In this document: piece by piece, positions 10,509 to 18,611 of the stretch | Numbering within the stretch: the stretch's first letter is position 1 | Layout of the letters: each line of letters opens with the position of its first letter | Origin: Nevskiaceae bacterium | Lineage (GTDB): Bacteria; Pseudomonadota; Gammaproteobacteria; Nevskiales; Nevskiaceae | Length of the DNA: 64,000 bases | Assembly: GCA_004297005.1 (NCBI GenBank) | Contig: SCVA01000039.1 | Coordinates: forward strand, 62,001-126,000 | Reading direction: 5' to 3' | The notes under the pieces: model-generated | Seen by the model: only the letters and a program-made list of their open reading frames with translations | The model's database searches: none | What the model was told of the DNA's origin: nothing | Translations under genes and position numbers: made by a program

Positions 10509-12439
10509 GCGAGGCGGTGGAGCTGGACGGCGTCTTCGGCGAAGACGGCGCGCTGGCGCGGGCGATCCCTGGCTTTGCACCGCGCGCCGCCCAGCAGACC
10601 ATGGCCACAGCGGTGGCCGAGGCCTTCGCCAGCGGCGAGAGCCTGATCGTCGAGGCCGGCACCGGCACCGGCAAGACCTACGCCTACCTGGCACCGGCGC
10701 TGCGTTCCGGCAAGCGGGTGGTGGTGTCCACCGGCACCAAGAATCTCCAGGACCAGTTGTTCGGCCGCGACCTGCCGCGTCTGCTGCAGGCACTGGAGGC
10801 GAAGGTGCGCGTCAGCCTACTCAAGGGCCGCGCCAACTACCTCTGCCTGCACCGCCTGGCGAAGGCGCAGATGGACGTGCGCGCCCGCCCGCACTGGCCG
10901 CGGCTGGCTGAAGTCGAGGCCTGGGGCCGCAATTCCGCCAGCGGCGAACTCGCCGAGCTGCCGGGCGATCCGCCCGACGATGGCCTCAATGCCCGCATCA
11001 CCTCCACCGCCGACAACTGCCTGGGCGCCAAATGCCCGGACTTCGCCGACTGCTTCGTGGTGAAGGCGCGCCGCGCCGCCGCCGCCGCCGATCTGGTGGT
11101 GGTCAACCACAGCCTGCTGTTCGCCGATCACCTGCTGCGCCAGGAAGGGTTCAGCGTGCTGCCCGGTGCCGATGCGGTGGTGATCGATGAGGCGCACCAG
11201 CTGCCGGAACTGGCGCTGCGCCACTTCGGCCAGCGGGTCTCTACCCAGCAGGTGCAGGCCCTGGCGCGCGACGCGATGACCGAGGCCGAGCAGTACGGCG
11301 ACCTGCCGGCGCTGATGCAGGCGATCGCCGAGCTGGGCGAGAGCAACGCCCGGGTCGAGGCCAGCTTTGGCGGTGGCTTCCGTCAGCGCCTAAGCGAGTA
11401 CGCGGCGCGCTTTGGCGTTGCCGACAGCCTGCGCGCCCAGACCCAGGCGCTGGAAACCCTGGTGGACTGCCTGAAGCCCCTGGAGGAACGCAGCGCCGAG
11501 TTCGGCGCCTGTCTGGAGCGGGCGCTGCGCCTGAACGAGCGCTGGGCACTGGTCGCCGACCTCGATGCCCGCGATTCGCAGGTGCGCTGGGTGGAGCCGG
11601 TGGGGCGGGGCGGGGCGCTCAATGCCACGCCGCTGGAGGTCGCCGAGAGTTTCGGCACCATGCGCGCCGCTCATCCCGGCGCCTGGATCTTCACCTCGGC
11701 GACCCTGGCCGCCGGCGAGGACTTTGCCCATTTCACCCGGCCGCTGGGCCTGGATGCGGTACGCACCCTGCGCCTGGACAGCCCCTTCGACTACCGTCAG
11801 CAGGCGCGGCTGTGGCTGCCGCCCGGTCTGCCGGAACCCAACGACCCCGCCTACACCGGCGCCGCTGCGCAGGCGATGCTGCCGGTGATCCGCGCCAGCG
11901 GCGGTGGCGCTTTCGTGCTCTGCACCAGCCACCGCGCGCTGCAGCAGCTTTGCGGCCTGCTGCGCGCGGCCTTGCCGGAGCTGCCGGTGCTGGCCCAGGG
12001 CGAATGGCCCAAGCCGGAGCTGCTGCGCCGCTTCGCCGAGACCGGCAATGCCGTGCTGGTCGCCACCGCCAGCTTCTGGGAAGGCGTGGACGTGAAGGGC
12101 CCGGCGCTGCGGCTGGTGATCATCGACAAGCTGCCGTTCGCCGCGCCTGGCGACCCGGTGCTGGACGCTAAGCTGGAGGCGATCCGCCAGGCTGGTGGCA
12201 ATCCCTTCAACGACGATCAGCTGCCGCGCGCCATCGTCACTCTGCGCCAGGGCGTCGGGCGGCTGATCCGCGATGTCAGCGACCACGGCCTGCTGATGCT
12301 TTGCGACCCGCGCCTGCGCAGCAAGGGCTATGGCCGCAAGGTGCTCGCCAGCCTGCCGCCGATTCCGCTGCTCTCCAGCCTCGCCGAGGCCGAGGACTGG
12401 CTGCGCGCGCTGCGTCCGGAGTCGCGCGAAAACGCTTGA
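10505..12439 (+). CDS. Fe-S ATP-dependent DNA helicase (DinG/YoaA/XPD-like superfamily 2)
   Basis: A 644-residue SF2 helicase. Walker A EAGTGTGKT is at about residues 50-58, and the DEAH box (VVIDEAHQ) at about 221-228. The C-terminal motif VI reads QGVGRLIRD. Four cysteines between motifs I and II (one in YLCLHRL near 113, then CLGAKCPDFADC near 172-183) fit the 4Fe-4S domain of the XPD/DinG family. The length and lack of an exonuclease domain match YoaA. The TTG at 10505 overlaps the stop of the upstream lipoprotein (TTGA); GTG 10517 is an alternative. A role in DNA repair at stalled forks is known for the family. Confidence 0.88.
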   Translation: MSEAVELDGVFGEDGALARAIPGFAPRAAQQTMATAVAEAFASGESLIVEAGTGTGKTYAYLAPALRSGKRVVVSTGTKNLQDQLFGRDLPRLLQALEAKVRVSLLKGRANYLCLHRLAKAQMDVRARPHWPRLAEVEAWGRNSASGELAELPGDPPDDGLNARITSTADNCLGAKCPDFADCFVVKARRAAAAADLVVVNHSLLFADHLLRQEGFSVLPGADAVVIDEAHQLPELALRHFGQRVSTQQVQALARDAMTEAEQYGDLPALMQAIAELGESNARVEASFGGGFRQRLSEYAARFGVADSLRAQTQALETLVDCLKPLEERSAEFGACLERALRLNERWALVADLDARDSQVRWVEPVGRGGALNATPLEVAESFGTMRAAHPGAWIFTSATLAAGEDFAHFTRPLGLDAVRTLRLDSPFDYRQQARLWLPPGLPEPNDPAYTGAAAQAMLPVIRASGGGAFVLCTSHRALQQLCGLLRAALPELPVLAQGEWPKPELLRRFAETGNAVLVATASFWEGVDVKGPALRLVIIDKLPFAAPGDPVLDAKLEAIRQAGGNPFNDDQLPRAIVTLRQGVGRLIRDVSDHGLLMLCDPRLRSKGYGRKVLASLPPIPLLSSLAEAEDWLRALRPESRENA

Positions 12440-12489
12440 GTCGATCCGGAAGGCGGCGTAGCTTGGCGGCTCCACTGGAGGGGAAGAAC

Positions 12490-13512
12490 ATGAAAGCACT
12501 CAAGATCGTGATCTCGGCGATTGTTGGCCTGATCGTGCTGATGGTCGCCGTTGGCTTCGCGCTGCCGGATCGCGCTCATATCGAGCGCAGCACTCTGGTG
12601 CAGGCCAAGCCGCAGGTGGTCTACGTGGTGTTGAACGGCTTCAGGCAATTCCGCAAATGGTCGCCCTGGGAGGGGCTGGACCCGAACGCCGAGCAGACCC
12701 TTTCCGGCCCGATCTGGGGCGTCGGCGCCAGGCAGGCCTGGAGCAGCAAGGACCCCAGTGTCGGCAGCGGTTCGCAGGAGATCATCGCCACCGAGCCGGA
12801 TCGCAGTGTCTCGGTGCGCCTGGTGTTCGAGGGCTTCAACAGCGAGAACACCGCGATCTATACGCTGACGCCGGAAGGCGAGGGCACCCGCGTGGTCTGG
12901 AGCTATGACTCGGTGTTCCACGGCGATCTGCTCGGACGCTACTTCGGCCTGCTGCTCGACAAGATGCTGGGGCCCGATTACGAGAAGGGCTTGGCCCAGC
13001 TCAAGACCCTGGTCGAGTCGCTGCCCAAGACCGATTTCAGTGGCGTCGAACTGGCGGTGGTGCAGGTCGAGACAGGGCCGATCCTCTATGTCTCCGACAG
13101 CGCCAGCGCCGCCGAGGCCGGCAACAAGCTGGGCTCCGCTTACGGCCAGATCATGGCCGTGATGGCGGCTCAGGGGCTCAAGCAGGTGGCGGCACCGATG
13201 GCCATCACCCGCAAGTTCGACGAGGCGAGCAAGTTCTGGGAATTTGACGCTGCGATCCCGGTTGATCGCCTGCCATCGGAGCCGCTGAACGAGGGCGCGG
13301 TGAAGCAGGGCAGCAGCTACGCCGGCTGGGCCTTGCGTGCCACTCATACCGGGCCCTACGAGGCGATGGCACCGACTTACGAGAAACTGCTGGCCTACAA
13401 GGCGGTGGCCGGCTTCGACGACAACGGCAATTCCTGGGAGCACTACGTCACCGACCCGACCACGGTGCCGCCGGAGCAGGTCAAGACCGAGGTGTACTGG
13501 CCGATCAAGTAG
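12490..13512 (+). CDS. SRPBCC-family protein with C-terminal GyrI-like effector-binding domain
   Basis: A 340-residue protein. ATG 12490 follows GGGAAGAA and opens with a membrane or signal segment (about 5-22, KIVISAIVGLIVLMVAVGFAL). Residues 35-175 look like an SRPBCC (START-like) ligand pocket (VYVVLNGFRQFRKWSPWEGLDPN, later GTRVVWSYDSVFHG). Residues 190-340 look like a GyrI/AraC effector-binding fold (GAVKQGSSYAGWALRATHTGPYEAMAPTYEKL, ending EVYWPIK). Such two-domain proteins are common and their ligand is unknown. It lies 50 bases after the helicase gene on the same strand. Confidence 0.78.
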   Translation: MKALKIVISAIVGLIVLMVAVGFALPDRAHIERSTLVQAKPQVVYVVLNGFRQFRKWSPWEGLDPNAEQTLSGPIWGVGARQAWSSKDPSVGSGSQEIIATEPDRSVSVRLVFEGFNSENTAIYTLTPEGEGTRVVWSYDSVFHGDLLGRYFGLLLDKMLGPDYEKGLAQLKTLVESLPKTDFSGVELAVVQVETGPILYVSDSASAAEAGNKLGSAYGQIMAVMAAQGLKQVAAPMAITRKFDEASKFWEFDAAIPVDRLPSEPLNEGAVKQGSSYAGWALRATHTGPYEAMAPTYEKLLAYKAVAGFDDNGNSWEHYVTDPTTVPPEQVKTEVYWPIK

Positions 13513-13725
13513 TGAGGGCGGCCCGCTGCGCGGGCCTGTGAGGGCGCCGCCTTGCTGCGCGGGCTGGCTGTGAGGGCGCGATGCTGCGCATCGCTGTGAG
13601 GGAACAGCCGAAGCAGGCAGCCCCGTTCACCGGCTTTTCCCTCACAGGGCCGCTTGCGGCCCGACCTCACAGCCAGCCCGCGCAGCGGGCGGCGCCCTCA
13701 CAGGCGGCGCAGCCGCCGACCTCAC
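13512..13725. repeat. Array of GTGAGG-footed hairpins (REP/BIME-like)
   Basis: Four GTGAGGG motifs (13512, 13538, 13570, 13596; spacing 26, 32, 26) face four CCTCAC motifs (13640, 13665, 13696, 13720). Several units carry their own 6-7-bp hairpin, e.g. GGCCCGC-TGC-GCGGGCC, GCGATGC-TGC-GCATCGC and GGCGGC-GCA-GCCGCC. The second unit with the foot of the third (13538-13575) is an almost perfect inverted copy of 13665-13701. The array fills nearly the whole gap between the SRPBCC gene and uvrC. The arrangement resembles REP/BIME elements, but the foot sequence is GTGAGG rather than GTAG. Confidence 0.8.
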
Positions 13726-13765
13726 CATAGAACCCGCAGCAACGCCCAGCGGCGACAATAAGGGC

Positions 13766-15652
13766 ATGGCCGCCGAATTCGACTCCCGCTCCTTCCTCCA
13801 GCAGCTCACCACCGCTCCCGGCGTCTACCGCATGTACGGGGCGCAGGACGAGCTGCTGTACGTGGGCAAGGCCAAGAATCTGAAGAAGCGGGTCAGCCAT
13901 TACTTCCTGCGCGCCTCCGGCGATGCCCGCATCGAGGCGATGGTCAGCCAGATCCAGCGCATCGAGGTGACGCTGACCCATACCGAGGACGAGGCACTGA
14001 TCCTCGAAAGCAACCTCATCAAGGAGCTGGGGCCGAAGTACAACATCGTCTACCGCGACGACAAGAGCTATCCCTACGTGCGCTTCAGCGCGCACCGCTT
14101 TCCGCGCATCGGCTACTACCGGGGCCAGAAGACCGGCGAGCACCGCTACTTCGGGCCCTTCCCCAGCGCCGGCGCGGTGAAGGAAACGCTCTACACCCTG
14201 CAGAAGCTGTTCAAGCTCAGGCCTTGTCGCGACAACTTCTTCGCGCACCGCCAGCGCGCCTGCCTGCAGTACCAGATCAAGCGCTGCTCCGGCCCCTGCG
14301 TGGGCCTGATCAGCGAGGCTGACTACGCGCGCGACGTGCGCAACGCCGTGCGACTGCTGGAGGGCAAGGCCGACGCCCTGGCCGGCGAGCTGACGGTGGA
14401 GATGGAGCAGGCGGCCGAGGCCCTGGAATTCGAGCGCGCCGCCTCGCTGCGCGACCAGATCGCGGCGCTCAAACGGGTGCGCGAGAGCCGCTCGCTCACC
14501 GGTGGCGCCGAGGACCTCGACGTGGTGGTGGTGGCGCCGCACCAGTCCAGCAGCTGCGTGGTGGTGATGAGCGTGCGCGACGGCATGAACCTCGGTCATC
14601 GCAGCCACTTTCCGCGCCATCCGCCGCACGCGGCGCCGGAGGAACTGCTGGAGAGCTTCCTCTCGCAGCACTACCTCGACCAACCGGCGCCGCCGGAGAT
14701 CCTGGTCAGCCACGAGGTGGACGAGGAGGCGATGATCGAGGCGGCGCTCAGCGCGCGCGCCGGCCGCAAGGTGACGGTCAACCACCCGCAGCGTGGCGCC
14801 AAGGTGCGCTTGCTGGAGATGGCGCAGGCCACGGCCGCGCAGGCGCTGTCCACCCGCTTGGTGGAAGCCGCGAGCATGGACGAGCGGATGCTGGAGTTGC
14901 AGCGCGCGCTGGATCTGGAGCATCCGCCGCGCCGGCTGGAATGCTTCGACATCAGCCACACCCGTGGCGAGCGCACCGTCGCCAGCTGCGTGGTGTTCAA
15001 CGAGGACGGGCCGCTGAAGAGCGCCTACCGCAAGTTCAACCTCGAGACCGGTGAGGCGGGAGGCGCGAAGGCTGAGGCATCCACCGACGTCGCCTCAGGC
15101 CTTAGCCCTCACCCCTTGCGCGCCGCGATCACCGGCGGCGACGACTACGCGGCGATCCATCAGGCGGTGAAGCGCCGCTATGCCCGCATCAAGGGCGGCG
15201 AGGTGGCCGCACCGGATGTGCTGTTCATCGACGGTGGCCTGGGTCAGCTCAATGCCGCGCTGGAGGCGCTGGACCAACTGGAGTTCAGCGACCTGAAGGT
15301 GGTCGCTATCGCCAAGGGGCCGACCCGCAAGCCGGGGCTGGAGGAACTGATCCTGCCCGATCGCGAGCTGCCGCTGCGGCTGCAGCCGGATTCGCCGGCG
15401 CTGCATCTGATCCAGCGCATCCGCGACGAGGCGCACCGCTTCGCCATCACCGGCCACCGCGACCGCCGCGAGAAGGCGCGGGTCAGCTCCAGCCTGGAGG
15501 AGATCGAGGGCCTGGGCCCGGCGCGGCGACGTGCCCTGCTCACTGCCTTTGGCGGCCTGCCTGCGGTGAAGCGGGCCAGCGTCGATGAGCTGGCCAAGAT
15601 AGAGGGCGTGAACCGGCCGCTGGCGGAGCGTATCTACGCGCATTTCCACTGA
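13766..15652 (+). CDS. uvrC: Excinuclease ABC subunit C
   Basis: The 628-residue dual-incision nuclease of nucleotide excision repair. The GIY-YIG domain is at the N-terminus (PGVYRMYG...LLYVGKAKNLKKRV), the UVR motif at about 205-240 (ALEFERAASLRDQIAALK), the RNase H-like endonuclease domain with the FDISHT motif near 393-398, and tandem helix-hairpin-helix motifs at the end (IEGLGPARRRALL, IEGVNRPLAERIY). Unusually, about 28 residues separate KFNL from ITGGDDYAAI where E. coli has two; this insert coincides with a GTGAGG...CCTCAC palindrome. pgsA follows, the usual gammaproteobacterial order. Confidence 0.95.
   Translation: MAAEFDSRSFLQQLTTAPGVYRMYGAQDELLYVGKAKNLKKRVSHYFLRASGDARIEAMVSQIQRIEVTLTHTEDEALILESNLIKELGPKYNIVYRDDKSYPYVRFSAHRFPRIGYYRGQKTGEHRYFGPFPSAGAVKETLYTLQKLFKLRPCRDNFFAHRQRACLQYQIKRCSGPCVGLISEADYARDVRNAVRLLEGKADALAGELTVEMEQAAEALEFERAASLRDQIAALKRVRESRSLTGGAEDLDVVVVAPHQSSSCVVVMSVRDGMNLGHRSHFPRHPPHAAPEELLESFLSQHYLDQPAPPEILVSHEVDEEAMIEAALSARAGRKVTVNHPQRGAKVRLLEMAQATAAQALSTRLVEAASMDERMLELQRALDLEHPPRRLECFDISHTRGERTVASCVVFNEDGPLKSAYRKFNLETGEAGGAKAEASTDVASGLSPHPLRAAITGGDDYAAIHQAVKRRYARIKGGEVAAPDVLFIDGGLGQLNAALEALDQLEFSDLKVVAIAKGPTRKPGLEELILPDRELPLRLQPDSPALHLIQRIRDEAHRFAITGHRDRREKARVSSSLEEIEGLGPARRRALLTAFGGLPAVKRASVDELAKIEGVNRPLAERIYAHFH
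15050..15113 (+). repeat. GTGAGG...CCTCAC palindrome inside the uvrC coding region
   Basis: GGTGAGG at 15050-15056 and CCTCACC at 15107-15113 bound an imperfect inverted repeat; TGAGGC (15073-15078) pairs with GCCTCA (15092-15097). The foot sequence is the one used in the array at 13512-13725. It adds no stop codon and no frameshift; it encodes most of the extra segment 15044-15127 (28 residues) of UvrC. Confidence 0.6.
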
Positions 15653-15653
15653 T

Positions 15654-15676
15654 GCCCGCGGCGGGCCACATTTTTT
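15654..15676 (+). terminator. Possible terminator after uvrC
   Basis: A short stem GCCCG-CGG-CGGGC (15654-15666) is followed after four bases by six T residues (15671-15676). The stem is only 5 bp, so termination may be partial. Confidence 0.4.
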
Positions 15677-15735
15677 GACTTGCCGGTGACGGGGCGGGGC
15701 AGTGGCCCGGATGCTTTCGGCTATCCTTCGGAACC

Positions 15736-16296
15736 ATGCGTATCAACTTTCCACTTGCCTTGACGCTGGGCCGCGTCGCCGCCATTCCCTTGGTACTGGC
15801 GCTGTTCTACGTCGATTGGCCTCACGCCCGGCAGTGGGCCTGTCTGCTGTTCACCCTCGCTGGCATCACCGACTGGCTGGACGGCTACCTGGCCCGCAAG
15901 TGGAACCAAACCAGCAAGTTCGGCGCCTTTCTCGATCCCGTGGCCGACAAGTTGCTGGTCGCGATCTCGTTAGTAATGCTGCTGCGTGACGAGCCGGGCG
16001 GGGTGATGGCGATTCTGGTCGCGGTCATCATCGGCCGAGAGATCACCATCTCGGCCCTGCGTGAGTGGCTGGCGGAACTCGGCCAGCGCACTACGGTGGC
16101 GGTAAGCATGGTTGGCAAGGTCAAGACCGGCTTCCAGATGACCGCCATCGGCTTGATGCTGTGGCAGCAGCCGCTTCTGGGCATCCCGATCTACGGTCTG
16201 GGCTACATCTGCCTGTTCGTGGCGGCGGCGCTGACCATCTGGTCGATGGTCGTTTACCTGCGTGCCGCCTGGCCATTTCTACGCGAGAGCATGTAG
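15736..16296 (+). CDS. pgsA: CDP-diacylglycerol-glycerol-3-phosphate 3-phosphatidyltransferase
   Basis: A 186-residue integral membrane enzyme that makes phosphatidylglycerophosphate, the precursor of phosphatidylglycerol and cardiolipin. The CDP-alcohol phosphotransferase signature is complete: DGxxAR, eight residues, GxxxDxxxD (DGYLARKWNQTSKFGAFLDP then VADK). About five to six membrane segments are visible. It lies 83 bases downstream of uvrC and upstream of tRNA-Gly, the conserved gammaproteobacterial arrangement. Confidence 0.94.
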   Translation: MRINFPLALTLGRVAAIPLVLALFYVDWPHARQWACLLFTLAGITDWLDGYLARKWNQTSKFGAFLDPVADKLLVAISLVMLLRDEPGGVMAILVAVIIGREITISALREWLAELGQRTTVAVSMVGKVKTGFQMTAIGLMLWQQPLLGIPIYGLGYICLFVAAALTIWSMVVYLRAAWPFLRESM

Positions 16297-16342
16297 TGCC
16301 GGGTGGGTGTTTCGCGCGGTCGAGCAGTCTGCGCATTTTTCC

Positions 16343-16370
16343 TTGACACCCCGAGCTTCCCCCCTATAAT
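16343..16370 (+). promoter_or_regulatory. Consensus sigma-70 promoter for the tRNA genes
   Basis: TTGACA (16343-16348) and TATAAT (16365-16370) are both perfect consensus hexamers separated by 16 bp, and the tRNA-Gly gene begins 13 bases after the -10 element. Confidence 0.85.
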
Positions 16371-16383
16371 GCCGGCCACGCAA

Positions 16384-16459
16384 GCGGGAATAGCTCAGTT
16401 GGTAGAGCGATACCTTGCCAAGGTATAGGTCGCGAGTTCGAATCTCGTTTCCCGCTCCA
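16384..16459 (+). tRNA. tRNA-Gly (anticodon GCC)
   Basis: A 76-nt cloverleaf. Acceptor GCGGGAA pairs with TTCCCGC, the anticodon stem is ATACC/GGTAT with loop TTGCCAA (anticodon GCC), the T-arm carries GTTCGAATC, and CCA is encoded. Confidence 0.97.
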
Positions 16460-16468
16460 AAGATTCAA

Positions 16469-16490
16469 AGCCCCGCTCAGCGGGGCTTTT
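16469..16490 (+). terminator. Terminator hairpin between tRNA-Gly and tRNA-Cys
   Basis: AGCCCCGC (16469-16476), loop TCA, GCGGGGCT (16480-16487), then T residues. It could terminate part of the tRNA-Gly transcript or serve as a processing hairpin before tRNA-Cys. Confidence 0.75.
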
Positions 16491-16512
16491 GATTTTTATC
16501 GCTAGCGCAAGT

Positions 16513-16586
16513 GGCTGGGTGGCAGAGTGGTCATGCAGCGGACTGCAAATCCGCGTACGCCGGTTCAATTCCGACCCCAGCCTCCA
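16513..16586 (+). tRNA. tRNA-Cys (anticodon GCA), integration target of the island
   Basis: A 74-nt cloverleaf. Acceptor GGCTGGG pairs with CCCAGCC, the anticodon stem GCGGA/TCCGC carries loop CTGCAAA (anticodon GCA), and CCA is encoded. Its 3' part, from the anticodon stem on, is repeated exactly at 35583-35633, so the element restored the tRNA on integration. Confidence 0.97.
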
Positions 16587-16588
16587 TT
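16538..16588 (+). repeat. attL: 51-bp direct repeat within tRNA-Cys
   Basis: The 51 bases from the 5' side of the anticodon stem to two bases past CCA are identical to 35583-35633. Location at a tRNA 3' half, with an integrase gene immediately inside, is the classic attachment-site pattern of tyrosine-recombinase elements. Confidence 0.92.
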
Positions 16589-16675
16589 TCGACTCCGAAA
16601 TGGAAATGCCGCCAGATCAAGCTCTTGGATAGACTTGGTCCCACTTATCGCCTGATTGCGCAGCGCTCGCGTTTG

Positions 16676-16704
16676 TTCCGCAATCCAGTGCTGACTTCCG
16701 CAAT
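16676..16704. promoter_or_regulatory. Paired TTCCGCAAT motifs, candidate integrase arm sites (left)
   Basis: TTCCGCAAT occurs at 16676-16684 and 16696-16704, exactly 20 bp apart and starting 88 and 108 bases after attL. The same pair (TTCTGCAAT, TTCCGCAAT) recurs at identical distances from the second att copy. The role as arm-type binding sites is inference. Confidence 0.5.
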
Positions 16705-17757
16705 TCATCCGCTCTTCGGTCCCTGCGACGGCCTCACCAGCTTGCCTTTCCGGTTGCGGATGTAGGTGTCGGTCATCCGGTCCGAGGCATGTGCGAGCAG
16801 CTCTCTCGCCTTCTCCCGCCCTTCCTTTTCATCACGGTCGGTGCCGGCCTTGGCGCGAAGGTCGCGGTACTGAAATGCCAGGATGCGTGCCCTCAGTTCC
16901 TCCGTGCTCGCCTTCGCCGCGGCCGCAGTTCGCGCCTTATCGAAGAGCCGACGAAGATTGGTCTGAGTCAGGGGCTCGCCGCGCTCGGTAACCAGCAGGT
17001 TGAGTGACGTCACTCGCATTGCTGCCTTGCGCTCGCGGATGCGCTGGACCGCATCGGCAAACAGCGATTCGACGACGATGCGAATCTTGTTGCCGGTCTT
17101 GCCCTGCTGTAGGTGCGCTACTCCGTCTCTGATGATGGCCTCACTCAGTCCGACCACATCTGCCGGCCGTTGACCCAACGCGTACGCCAAGTCCATCGCT
17201 TCCTTGAGCGGCGCACTGCCTTCGGCATGGACCAGCTTGTAGACGTCGTCCTCAGGGTAGTAGTCGCGCTTCGAGGTTTTGCCTTTGATGCCAGCGCAGG
17301 GATTGGGGAGCGAGGTGATTCCGTTCTCTCTACCGAAATTCCAGGCATGCGATAGCAAGGCCTTCTCGCGCGTTGCCCGAACGGGTGCTGCTCTCCACGT
17401 CATGTACTGACGCACGCGGACCGGGGTGATCGCATCCAACGGCGCCGGCGGGTCGTTAAAGAATCGCAGGAGGTTCGCGATCTCCTTTCGGTTGTCGAGC
17501 TGTGTTCGCGGCGCCTTGGTTGGTACTACGCGAGCGGCATATTCGTCGAGAAGATACTTGAGCGTTGGGGCGGCTGGCGTCTCGGCCGGCTGGCGCAGCT
17601 TGGCCCACTTGACCAGCATCAGCGAGTAGTCGCTGCCGAGCGGCAGTTCCTTGCGCGGCTTTCCGCCAAGGTCCAGGTAATAGAACACTTTGGTCCCGCG
17701 TGGACGCAGCCGCACGCCGTCGGGCAGATTCAGATTGACAGTGCGCTTCCGGCCCAT
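16705..17757 (-). CDS. Tyrosine recombinase (phage-type integrase) of the island, left end
   Basis: A 350-residue site-specific recombinase encoded next to attL and reading toward it, as expected for the enzyme that integrated the island into tRNA-Cys. The N-terminal 60 residues resemble the arm-binding start of phage integrases (VRLRPRGTKVFYYLDLGGK). A core-binding region precedes the catalytic domain. Catalytic elements: box I arginine in ALGQRPADVVGL, box II in YRDLRAKAGTD, and C-terminal LAHASDRMTDTYIR with the nucleophilic tyrosine. The box II histidine is replaced by arginine (codon CGC), whereas the related remnant at 35750-36058 has histidine (CAC). The start ATG lies one base after the stop of the DUF4224 gene. 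Confidence 0.9.
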   Translation of the reverse strand: MGRKRTVNLNLPDGVRLRPRGTKVFYYLDLGGKPRKELPLGSDYSLMLVKWAKLRQPAETPAAPTLKYLLDEYAARVVPTKAPRTQLDNRKEIANLLRFFNDPPAPLDAITPVRVRQYMTWRAAPVRATREKALLSHAWNFGRENGITSLPNPCAGIKGKTSKRDYYPEDDVYKLVHAEGSAPLKEAMDLAYALGQRPADVVGLSEAIIRDGVAHLQQGKTGNKIRIVVESLFADAVQRIRERKAAMRVTSLNLLVTERGEPLTQTNLRRLFDKARTAAAAKASTEELRARILAFQYRDLRAKAGTDRDEKEGREKARELLAHASDRMTDTYIRNRKGKLVRPSQGPKSG

Positions 17758-17758
17758 G

Positions 17759-17974
17759 TCAGGCCGCTATTCGCTTCAGAGCGTTCGGCTGCCATTGCGA
17801 CTGCCCAGACTCTTCGATCTTGGAGGGAGTGCCCTCTATCGCTGAGCGAGCCACGACGGGCGTGCCGGCCACGTTGACCCAGAAGCGAATTCCACTATTG
17901 CGCAGCCAATTGATCTGCTTGCTGCGATGACGTGTGCCGGTGAGCATCACAATGTCGTCTTTGGTCAGGAACAT
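17759..17974 (-). CDS. DUF4224-type small protein, probable excision/integration accessory factor
   Basis: A 71-residue protein starting MFLTKDDIVMLTG and continuing RSKQINWLRNSGI and GTPVVARS, the recognisable pattern of DUF4224. These proteins usually sit directly upstream of phage-type integrases, and here the stop lies one base before the integrase start. A small DNA-binding role in recombination directionality is suggested by context; the biochemical function of the family is not established. Confidence 0.75.
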   Translation of the reverse strand: MFLTKDDIVMLTGTRHRSKQINWLRNSGIRFWVNVAGTPVVARSAIEGTPSKIEESGQSQWQPNALKRIAA

Positions 17975-18250
17975 GGAATCACGCCATGATCAGTGTCTTC
18001 GCGTCGCCAGCAGAGTCTTTCCACCGAGGCGGCGAATTCAGATGACAGCGGTAAAGCTGCTTGTCAGTACATTCCTTCATGCTGGCTCCGTCGTTCTTCG
18101 CGTTGCTACTGCTTGGAACAACGATAGATCAGCGACCCCGAATCCAAAGGGCTGAATGCGAGGGTTTAGCCGGTGCTTTCGCTCTTAAAGCGAATGCCCC
18201 CATAAATCACGCTTTTTCACGGCAAGGTTTGCGAAGTCACTGCTCTGCTG

Positions 18251-18601
18251 TCAGCAGCGAAAGTGCTCCAGTTCAGCGTCCGCCAGTCGCTGCAGCAGCA
18301 GCTCTGCATCAAGCCGCCGAATCTGCTCAAACTGCTTCAGGGTCCGGACGCGACGCGGGCTCACGCCCATCATTTCGCAAGCGTCTCGATAGTAGTGCCG
18401 TCCCTTCGAGGTCAGTCGCAAGGACGCGTCCGGCCAACTGACCAGAACAAGTCCCATTAGTCCCATCGACTCGATGTTGTCCAAGGTCAGCGGATCAAAC
18501 AACTCCTCGATCTCCTGCAGTCGCTCTGCCGCGCCGCTGCCCGGAGCAAAAGGCAGATTGCTGTTGGTGCCTTCAAACGGATAGTCAATCAGATCGGTCA
18601 T
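18251..18601 (-). CDS. Hypothetical protein (island)
   Basis: A 116-residue acidic, leucine-rich cytosolic protein with no family I recognise. ATG 18601 is preferred over the GTG at 18619 because GAGAAAA precedes it. The C-terminal part is helical and highly charged (RRVRTLKQFEQIRRLDAELLLQRLADAELEHFRC). It is the third gene of a compact run (19174 to 18251) that reads toward the integrase, with 10 bases separating it from the gene before. Confidence 0.55.
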   Translation of the reverse strand: MTDLIDYPFEGTNSNLPFAPGSGAAERLQEIEELFDPLTLDNIESMGLMGLVLVSWPDASLRLTSKGRHYYRDACEMMGVSPRRVRTLKQFEQIRRLDAELLLQRLADAELEHFRC

Positions 18602-18611
18602 GGTGATTTTC

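Noticed and set aside
13512-13725. CRISPR array
   Set aside because: Repeat units are short, in opposite orientations and form hairpins, with irregular 26-32-bp spacing and no cas genes.
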